Assembly (NCBI GenBank): GCA_945874585.1
Contig: CAMCHB010000009.1
Span: 1 to 20,899 of the forward strand
Origin: an uncultured Clostridium sp.
GTDB lineage: Bacteria > Bacillota > Clostridia > TANB77 > CAG-508
DNA: 20,899 nt
Direction: 5' to 3'
Position 1 is the first letter of the stretch. Every line of letters starts with the position of its first letter. Under the pieces are notes generated by a model. That model ran no database searches, was not told the origin of the DNA, and saw only the letters and a list, made by a program, of their open reading frames with translations. Of this stretch, positions 16,057 to 20,899 are shown piece after piece. The translations under genes were made by a program, and so were the position numbers.

Positions 16057-17777
16057 ACAGTTTTTCCCCCTTCTTGAATACGACACATTTTTTGATAAAA
16101 TGGACAATTTTTCTTTAAATTCTCATGCGTATCCAATCCAATGATTGTTCCATTATCCAGTACCAAAACACGATCACAATTTTGAACTGTACTAATTCTT
16201 TGGGAAGCAATCACTATGGTCATTTGTTGTTCTTTTCCATATTGAATGCAACGTTTGATTACCTCTTGTTCTGTTTTCAAATCCAAAGCACTTGTCACAT
16301 GATCTAACAACAAAATCTTACCATTTCCCAGTAAAGTTCTTGCCAATGCTAATCTTTGTCTTTGACCACCAGATAAATTGGCTCCATTGTTATAAAGCAT
16401 TTCCTGTAATCCATTGTTTTTTTGTCGTATCACATCATCTGCATCTGTCCTATATAAAATATCTTGCATTTTTTCTGGTGCTATTTTTTGACCCAAAGTC
16501 AAATTTTCTTCTATGGAACCTGTTATAAAACTAGGATTTTGTTCCATCATGCGAACATTTCTTTTTAGGCATGGCTGACTATAAATAGAGATATCTGTTC
16601 CAAATAGATATAAATGACCTTCTGTAACTGGATAACTACGGTTAATCAATTGCAATATGGTGGATTTTCCAGCGCCTGTTGGGCCAATGATTCCTATGAC
16701 TTCCCCTTTTTCAATTGCCAAGTCAAAATGAGATAAAATTCTTTTTTTCTTATCTTCTGCATAGGAGAAAGAAACATCCTGGAATAAAACTGCCAAATTG
16801 GATGTCTCCACCATTTTTTCTAACCCCTTTTTATTTTCTTCTTCCCAGTTCCAAACTTCTTCCACTCTTTTTAAAGAAGAAAAAGCTTTGGTATAAATGC
16901 TAATCAAATTAGACAATATAACAACTGCTGTTACAATTTGCGTCACATAGCTAATGATCGCAACCAATTCCCCCTGGGTAATCCCTTGTATTTGAATTTG
17001 GCCTTGTCCATACCATAAAATCCACACAATAACAAGGTTCAAAATCAAAGTCGTAATCGGACTTAAAACAGCAGATAATACATTTGCCATCTGATATTGA
17101 TGATAGTTTTCCTGGTTCCATTTTTGAAATTTCTTTTCTTCTTTTGTTCCTGCCACAAAACTACGAATTAGTTTCATATTGATAAACTGTTCTTTTACCT
17201 TATCCAGCATTCGGTCTAAAAATTGATTTGCTTTTTGGAAAAATGGAACAGTCCAACGTATCATACAAGCGAGTATCAGTGAAAATAAAATCGTTCCTCC
17301 CAGTACCATTAGGGCTATTTTTCCACTAATCCATGCAATCATAACCAAGGATGCCAAACAAATAAATGGCACACGAACAACCAATCGAATCCACATAGCA
17401 ATTGCCATTTCGATTTGAAAAATATCATTGGTCAATCGATTTACCAAAGTAGCACTTCCTGTCTTTTCTAAGGTTGCATTGGGAATTTTCAAAATATGCT
17501 GAAATAGCTGATGACGCAATTCTTTTCCCAACCCCTGTGATGCTTTGGCTGCATAATACTGGCTCATACTCGCAATACCAAACCCTAAGATGGCAAGCAC
17601 CACCAAGACCAAGCCTATTTTTATTTCTTGATCCATTGTATTGCTCATAGCATGATCCATTACATATGCAATAAGCAACGGAATGGTTACTTCAATAATG
17701 GCTTCCAGCAGTTTTCCGATTGGTCCTAGGATTAACTCTTTTCGGTAAATTTGGATAGCCTTTTTGATTGGATCCAT
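16053..17777 (-). CDS. ABC exporter half-transporter, subunit A (degenerate Walker B/H-loop)
   Basis: Partner half-transporter of 574 aa: membrane domain about residues 15-300 and ATPase about 328-574. Walker A GPTGAGKST (365-373), Q-loop EQNP and the signature LSGGQRQR (468-475) are canonical. The Walker B Glu is replaced by His (LLLDHVTS, His493) and the H-loop His by Gln (IASQRIST, Gln526). This subunit therefore supplies the non-hydrolysing site of a heterodimer, as in the LmrCD, BmrCD and TM287/288 exporters. ATG 17777 has GAGAGG 6 nt upstream. First gene of the two-gene operon. Confidence 0.93.
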   Translation of the reverse strand: MDPIKKAIQIYRKELILGPIGKLLEAIIEVTIPLLIAYVMDHAMSNTMDQEIKIGLVLVVLAILGFGIASMSQYYAAKASQGLGKELRHQLFQHILKIPNATLEKTGSATLVNRLTNDIFQIEMAIAMWIRLVVRVPFICLASLVMIAWISGKIALMVLGGTILFSLILACMIRWTVPFFQKANQFLDRMLDKVKEQFINMKLIRSFVAGTKEEKKFQKWNQENYHQYQMANVLSAVLSPITTLILNLVIVWILWYGQGQIQIQGITQGELVAIISYVTQIVTAVVILSNLISIYTKAFSSLKRVEEVWNWEEENKKGLEKMVETSNLAVLFQDVSFSYAEDKKKRILSHFDLAIEKGEVIGIIGPTGAGKSTILQLINRSYPVTEGHLYLFGTDISIYSQPCLKRNVRMMEQNPSFITGSIEENLTLGQKIAPEKMQDILYRTDADDVIRQKNNGLQEMLYNNGANLSGGQRQRLALARTLLGNGKILLLDHVTSALDLKTEQEVIKRCIQYGKEQQMTIVIASQRISTVQNCDRVLVLDNGTIIGLDTHENLKKNCPFYQKMCRIQEGGKTV

Positions 17778-17802
17778 GATGTACCTCTCTTTCTTTGCCT
17801 GT

Positions 17803-17811
17803 ATTGTATCA
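17803..17811 (-). promoter_or_regulatory. Extended -10 promoter of the ABC exporter operon
   Basis: TGA-TACAAT on the minus strand is an extended -10 element, 25 bases before ATG 17777. No good -35 is seen at 16-18 bases upstream, which fits an extended -10 promoter or one needing an activator. Confidence 0.55.
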
Positions 17812-17899
17812 CAATTTTCTAGCCTTATACTAGCCCTTGTGGAAAGAATTTTTTCTTCTCTTTTCGAGATGGCTCTGCTTTATCAATCTAAGATAGGTC

Positions 17900-17928
17900 T
17901 TGTTATTTACTTGTTTTTTTTATATAAT
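17900..17928 (+). promoter_or_regulatory. Promoter of the 53-aa gene
   Basis: TTGTTA (17900-17905) and a perfect TATAAT (17923-17928) with a T-rich 17-base spacer. The predicted leader is about 25 nt to the GTG at 17959. Confidence 0.8.
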
Positions 17929-17958
17929 AAATGAAATGCAATCAATGAGGTGATTTAG

Positions 17959-18120
17959 GTGAAAATAAAGGAAATCCGTTTAATGAATATCGTGGTCCAT
18001 CAAAATGGCGAAATCATTTACCAAGGACCAGTCAAAGATGCAGATGAAGACATACGAAATCAAGATGTTCAAAAAATGTATTTTGATGAAGATAATCAGT
18101 TAAATATAGAAATTGCATAG
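17959..18120 (+). CDS. Small conserved-looking protein, 53 aa
   Basis: A complete small gene: promoter at 17900-17928, GAGGTGAT ribosome-binding site, GTG start, 53 codons, TAG stop and a terminator 14 nt later. The protein starts MKIKEIRLMNIVVHQNG and is acidic in the middle (KDADEDIRNQD). It has no Cys, no signal peptide and no membrane helix, so it should be a small cytoplasmic protein of mixed strand/helix. I do not recognise a family. The complete expression unit argues that it is real. It is divergent from the ABC exporter. Confidence 0.75.
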   Translation: MKIKEIRLMNIVVHQNGEIIYQGPVKDADEDIRNQDVQKMYFDEDNQLNIEIA

Positions 18121-18133
18121 ACTTTTTTAAGCT

Positions 18134-18184
18134 AAAACACACCGTATCTGGAATTGTTTAAATTCTGATAGGGTGTGTTTTTTG
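18134..18184 (+). terminator. Terminator after the 53-aa gene
   Basis: AACACACC and TATC pair with GATA and GGTGTGTT around one G-G mismatch (12 of 13 bp), followed by six T on the plus strand. The other strand has a shorter T-run, so weak bidirectional action is possible. Confidence 0.8.
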
Positions 18185-18220
18185 TGACTATGCAATGTCG
18201 TCGCCTTGCAAAATAAGCAT

Positions 18221-18290
18221 AAAAAAACTAGCTTAAAGCTAGTTTTGTCGATATTTGTAAAAAAAGATTTGAAGATTAAATTTAATCTTG
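18221..18290 (-). ncRNA. Predicted small RNA (~70 nt) with intrinsic terminator
   Basis: The minus strand carries promoter TTGACG-17-TATGAT at 18296-18324, a predicted start near 18290, a perfect 18-base palindrome at 18272-18289, a T-rich linker and a terminator hairpin (CTAGCTT/AAGCTAG at 18228-18242) with seven T at 18221-18227. No ribosome-binding site or convincing reading frame is inside. A terminator this close to a strong promoter suggests a stand-alone small RNA. No known RNA family was recognised. Confidence 0.5.
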
Positions 18291-18295
18291 TACTA

Positions 18296-18324
18296 ATCAT
18301 ACTGAATAATTCTTGATTCGTCAA
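18296..18324 (-). promoter_or_regulatory. Promoter of the predicted small RNA, with Spo0A-box-like sites
   Basis: TTGACG (18319-18324) and TATGAT (18296-18301) at exactly 17 bases. TGACGAA (18317-18323) overlaps the -35, and TGTCGAA (18344-18350) lies upstream. Both fit the Spo0A core TGnCGAA, though such 7-mers occur by chance in AT-rich DNA. Confidence 0.6.
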
Positions 18325-18388
18325 GCATTTTCGTATACCACAATTCGACATTTTTCTACATTCAATCCATATTCTTCCTTTTGTAGTC

Positions 18389-18416
18389 ACGTTTTTTGTT
18401 TATTTTCCATATGATA
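18389..18416 (+). promoter_or_regulatory. Possible sigma-K promoter before the 52-aa gene
   Basis: AC (18389-18390), 17 bases, CATATGATA (18408-18416) fits the sigma-K pattern AC-N17-CATAnnnTA. The start would fall almost on the ribosome-binding site, leaving a leader of about 10 nt, which weakens it. No good vegetative promoter was found here. Confidence 0.35.
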
Positions 18417-18433
18417 TGCCAAGAGGTGATTGT

Positions 18434-18592
18434 ATGAATTCCTGCGGTTTCGTGTCCTTAATTTCTTCTCTTGCATGTTTGATAGCTGAAAATTATTCCA
18501 GTGATGAAATTGCATTACTGGGTGCTTTTTTTACACAATTAGGAGATAGTTTGGCAACCATTTCTTTGTTACAAGACCAACAAAATTCTTGA
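18434..18592 (+). CDS. Small DUF6774-like protein, 52 aa
   Basis: Starts at ATG 18434 with GAGGTGAT 5 nt upstream and ends at TGA 18592. The 52-aa product begins MNSCGFVSLISSLACLIAEN and continues SDEIALLGAFFTQLGDSLATIS, the pattern I associate with the small clostridial DUF6774 family (two short helices, two Cys near the N-terminus). The function of that family is not known. It could be cytoplasmic or membrane-associated: residues 5-18 are hydrophobic, but no clear signal peptide is present. It stands alone between the predicted small RNA and the sigma-factor gene. Confidence 0.8.
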   Translation: MNSCGFVSLISSLACLIAENYSSDEIALLGAFFTQLGDSLATISLLQDQQNS

Positions 18593-18650
18593 ATTTTTGT
18601 CATTTTAGGATCTTTTTTTTGCTTTTTTTATTCTCTCAGACAACTTTTTG

Positions 18651-18659
18651 TGATATAGT
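18651..18659 (+). promoter_or_regulatory. Extended -10 promoter of the sigma-factor operon
   Basis: TGA-TATAGT on the plus strand, about 42 bases before ATG 18701, with no good -35. The 10-mer TGATATAGTA recurs in front of the secreted-protein gene at 20814-20823 (minus). Confidence 0.5.
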
Positions 18660-18700
18660 ATTGTGTATCTTTTATGTAATCAAAACAAGGAGGAATCCAT

Positions 18701-19255
18701 ATGGAAGATGACATTACCCGAGCCATGCAGGGCGATACCAATGCTTTCACTTCCCTTATTCATTGTATTCAAAGTGACTTAGTACGTATTGCCAATGCTC
18801 GTTTAGACAATCCAGAGGATGTAAATGATGCCATTCAAGAAACTATGATATTAGCGTATCAATCCATACATAAATTAAAAAATCCAGCTTATTTCAAAAC
18901 TTGGATCATTAAGATTTTAATCAATGAATGCCATAAAATTTATGTCAAAAAGAAACGTAAAAACAATTTATTCGAGAAAATTATTCATTTTCATAACCCA
19001 AGTACCGAAATTAGCCAAGATATTTATCGTGTAGAAGTTAAAAATGAGATACAAGATTTACTGGGTGTCTTAAATTACCAAGAAAAAATTTGTCTTATCT
19101 TATTCTACAACAACCATTATACGGTTGCCGAAATAGCCTCTATTTTAAATAGCAGTCCTAACACGATAAAAAGTAGGATTACTAGAGCCAAGCAAAAATT
19201 GAGAAAAGAAAAAGGAGGTGTTATCTATGAAAAACATACAGTGGAAGGACATTAA
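18701..19255 (+). CDS. ECF-type sigma-70 family RNA polymerase sigma factor
   Basis: Small two-domain sigma factor (184 aa). Region 2 covers about residues 8-85, with NPEDVNDAIQETMILAYQSIHKLK and FKTWIIKILINECHK, the typical ECF region 2 pattern. Region 4 covers about 115-170, with the helix-turn-helix YTVAEIASILNSSPNTIKSRITRAKQKLRK. Regions 1 and 3 are absent. AAGGAGG stands 7 nt before ATG 18701. The last 29 nt overlap the next gene, a membrane protein that is a likely cognate regulator, as is usual for ECF pairs. Target genes and signal are unknown; the convergent secreted-protein gene is a candidate. Confidence 0.92.
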   Translation: MEDDITRAMQGDTNAFTSLIHCIQSDLVRIANARLDNPEDVNDAIQETMILAYQSIHKLKNPAYFKTWIIKILINECHKIYVKKKRKNNLFEKIIHFHNPSTEISQDIYRVEVKNEIQDLLGVLNYQEKICLILFYNNHYTVAEIASILNSSPNTIKSRITRAKQKLRKEKGGVIYEKHTVEGH

Positions 19256-20297
19256 CCCTGAAAATCAACCAGACGAGACAGATAAATTGATCCTTCACTA
19301 TTTTCAAAATCACCCACAGGCTGTTTCTGATGAAACGATTCACACCATTGACCATACTGTTTTACAAAAGAAGCACTCCGTTTTTCACCAAATGTCCAAA
19401 ATCGCTGCTGTTGTTGTCTTGTGTTTTAGTTTCACAACCGGCATTATTTTTTCAAAAGATATCACAACCTTTTTTGGTGATTTATTTAGTTTAAAATCTG
19501 TTAATATTGATAACAGTGAAATTTTCGATAATCTAAGCAAACAACAATATATTCAAAATGTGGATATGGATTATATTCCTTTGAATGAAAATTACAGCAT
19601 CAAAGTAGATTATTTAATGCTAGATGATATGAATTTATATTTGGTATTTAATTTGAAATCCACTGATAAAATGCGTCAGAATGAACGAATTTCAATACCA
19701 AATTTAGTTATAAAAGATCAAAAAGGTTATGAACTGTATAATGGTAACGACTATTCTTTTATAAATACAACCTACGGATGGAATAAAATCAATTCACAGC
19801 ATCAACATATCAAAAGAGAATTGCTATATATCTTGTCACCAACAGAATACAGTATGAAAAATATTCAAAACCTAAGTATAGATTTTTCAAATGTTTCTCT
19901 TTATGCAGAAAATGATAAAAATATTAAAGAAAAAGAAATAGCAAATCATGAAACTAATTTTGAAATTTCAATTCAGGAACAATATGTAAATAAAAATTCC
20001 TTTTCATATACTCCATGTAACACTGATAATCCAGATTTTTCAATAGAAAAATGCATCTTAACTAATAACCAACTCTATATAAGTTATAAAACAGCAAATT
20101 CTACAATTCTATTTGAACCAAAAATGAAGTACTCTTTAAATAGTCGCCGTCTTCTTTATACAGATAAAGACAAAAATACAAGGTCATACTATTATCTTGA
20201 CAGTTACACTCTTGAACCCAAAGATGATAATGCTCCTAATTATTTAAAACTTTATGAGCAAACATCACATGCTACAATTTTATTAAAACGTGAATAA
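19227..20297 (+). CDS. Membrane protein paired with the sigma factor (DUF4179-like, putative anti-sigma)
   Basis: 356-aa single-pass membrane protein. Residues 1-56 are cytoplasmic, 57-76 form the membrane helix (KIAAVVVLCFSFTTGIIFSK) and 77-356 lie outside, rich in Asn, Asp, Tyr and Ser with beta-strand character. This matches the DUF4179 proteins that often follow ECF sigma genes in Clostridia. The short inside domain would bind the sigma factor and the outside domain sense the signal (inference); no zinc HxxxCxxC anti-sigma motif is present. A GTG at 19218 is in frame, but ATG 19227 has GGAGG 8 nt upstream and is preferred. It overlaps the sigma gene by 29 nt and ends at a strong terminator. 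Confidence 0.75.
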   Translation: MKNIQWKDINPENQPDETDKLILHYFQNHPQAVSDETIHTIDHTVLQKKHSVFHQMSKIAAVVVLCFSFTTGIIFSKDITTFFGDLFSLKSVNIDNSEIFDNLSKQQYIQNVDMDYIPLNENYSIKVDYLMLDDMNLYLVFNLKSTDKMRQNERISIPNLVIKDQKGYELYNGNDYSFINTTYGWNKINSQHQHIKRELLYILSPTEYSMKNIQNLSIDFSNVSLYAENDKNIKEKEIANHETNFEISIQEQYVNKNSFSYTPCNTDNPDFSIEKCILTNNQLYISYKTANSTILFEPKMKYSLNSRRLLYTDKDKNTRSYYYLDSYTLEPKDDNAPNYLKLYEQTSHATILLKRE

Positions 20298-20343
20298 AAA
20301 TAAATAGCCATCAGTTCAAAAATACTGATGGCTATTTATTTTT
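20296..20343. terminator. Bidirectional terminator between convergent genes
   Basis: A perfect 20-bp inverted repeat (20296-20315 with 20324-20343) around an 8-base loop, with A-rich and T-rich flanks on both strands. It serves the DUF4179-like gene (plus) and the secreted-protein gene (minus). Confidence 0.93.
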
Positions 20344-20354
20344 ATGTTACTAAC

Positions 20355-20765
20355 TTACCAGCTATACATTTTTAAATCAATGGTTACTTTGGTATTACTA
20401 TTAGCATAATATCCACTAATTACTGCATCACTACCACCCTTGATAGGAATATAATCCGCTTTTCTTCTTACTCCATCGGTATAAATACGATAGGTATGAG
20501 TAGTATTAGTATAACGCACATATACCTCTAAAATTAATTCTCTTGATACCCCATCTTCTGCTGTGGCAGCTGCCTCCACTGCCATATATTGGCCATCATA
20601 GTGAATAGAAGTTCCACTAAAACTACCATAGAAACTTAATGGTGCTGGGTCATAATACCCACAGGTACTTATGGGATGAGCTTGTACTTGTGTAGGAGCA
20701 ATTAGTAGAACAAATGTCATAATCATTCCTACCAATACATACATTGTTTTTTGCAATTTTTTCAT
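20355..20765 (-). CDS. Small secreted protein of unknown function
   Basis: 136 aa with a clear signal peptide: Lys-rich start MKKLQK, hydrophobic core about residues 8-23, and probable cleavage after TQVQA (Ala29). The mature about 107-aa protein is Tyr-, Ser- and Thr-rich with alternating patterns typical of a small beta-sandwich, contains a single Cys (in STCGYYDP) and ends in KMYSW. No family is recognised. GAGGAG lies only 1 nt from ATG 20765, with AAAGGA about 10 nt away, so the ribosome-binding site is unusual. It is convergent with the ECF sigma operon and may belong to its regulon. Confidence 0.8.
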   Translation of the reverse strand: MKKLQKTMYVLVGMIMTFVLLIAPTQVQAHPISTCGYYDPAPLSFYGSFSGTSIHYDGQYMAVEAAATAEDGVSRELILEVYVRYTNTTHTYRIYTDGVRRKADYIPIKGGSDAVISGYYANSNTKVTIDLKMYSW

Positions 20766-20814
20766 TCTCCTCGCATCCTTTCTTTTTTAATTTCGTATCT
20801 AAAATACTATCTGT

Positions 20815-20823
20815 ACTATATCA
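20815..20823 (-). promoter_or_regulatory. Possible extended -10 promoter of the secreted-protein gene
   Basis: TGA-TATAGT on the minus strand, about 50 bases before ATG 20765, below a long A/T tract (20851-20880) that could act as an UP element. The -35 region (GACGAA) is poor. An alternative is TTGATA-17-TAGATA, slightly further downstream. Confidence 0.45.
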
Positions 20824-20899
20824 AAAATAAGCCTCATTTCGTCGAATAAGATATAAAAAAATATTTTTTTTATTTTTTTGCACCTATTTTGTCACAAAC

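Noticed and set aside
16057..16107. Longer start for ABC exporter subunit B at 16107
   Set aside because: It lies inside subunit A with no Shine-Dalgarno; ATG 16056 has AAGGGGG and an ATGA overlap.
18127..18390. 87-codon reading frame on the minus strand
   Set aside because: It runs through the predicted small RNA, its promoter and terminator and the terminator of the 53-aa gene. It has no fitting ribosome-binding site before its GTG and an unlikely composition.

Overview
The window is AT-rich DNA (about one third G+C by eye) from a spore-forming member of the Firmicutes, most likely class Clostridia. The evidence is a complete spoIIAA-spoIIAB-sigF operon, spoIID, a SpoIIQ-type LytM protein, strong GGAGG ribosome-binding sites and 17-bp-spaced TTGACA/TATAAT promoters. 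Genus cannot be set from sequence alone. It reads as ordinary chromosome: no transposase, integrase, phage gene, CRISPR array, tRNA or rRNA was seen.

Layout. (1) 12-1731, minus: rpsB-tsf translation operon with its own promoter and a long nested hairpin in the rpsB leader. (2) 1763-2571, minus: lexA, with a consensus promoter whose -35 is overlapped by a LexA-box-like palindrome, closed by a terminator. (3) 2617-6212, minus: sporulation cluster spoIIAA-spoIIAB-sigF-spoIID-spoIIQ. A sigma-H-like promoter lies in front, an ATGA overlap couples sigF to spoIID, and a sigma-F-like promoter sits in front of spoIIQ. (4) 6237-14366, minus: seven closely spaced genes starting at one promoter: CmpB-family membrane protein, nucleoside kinase with a ThrRS-like N-terminus, RNHCP zinc-ribbon protein, membrane-anchored HExxH protein, queA, tgt and a WG-repeat membrane protein, ending at a strong terminator. 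(5) 14371-17811, minus: two half-transporter genes of a heterodimeric ABC exporter whose substitutions all fall in one ATP site. (6) 17900-18592: a small-gene zone with a 53-aa gene and a 52-aa gene on plus and a predicted ~70-nt minus-strand RNA between them. The 313-base stretch 18121-18433 holds a terminator, this RNA and its promoter, and a possible sigma-K promoter, but no believable gene over 30 codons. (7) 18651-20823: an ECF-type sigma factor and its overlapping membrane partner (plus), convergent with a small secreted protein (minus), sharing a bidirectional terminator.

How the parts work together. SpoIIAA, SpoIIAB and SigF form the forespore switch. SigF then probably reads the promoter in front of spoIIQ, while SpoIID acts from the mother cell in engulfment. 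The long operon combines tRNA queuosine modification (Tgt, then QueA) with nucleotide salvage and several uncharacterised envelope proteins. The most noteworthy signals are the sporulation gene order, the predicted small RNA with Spo0A-box-like sites, the uncharacterised HExxH protein and the rpsB leader hairpin.
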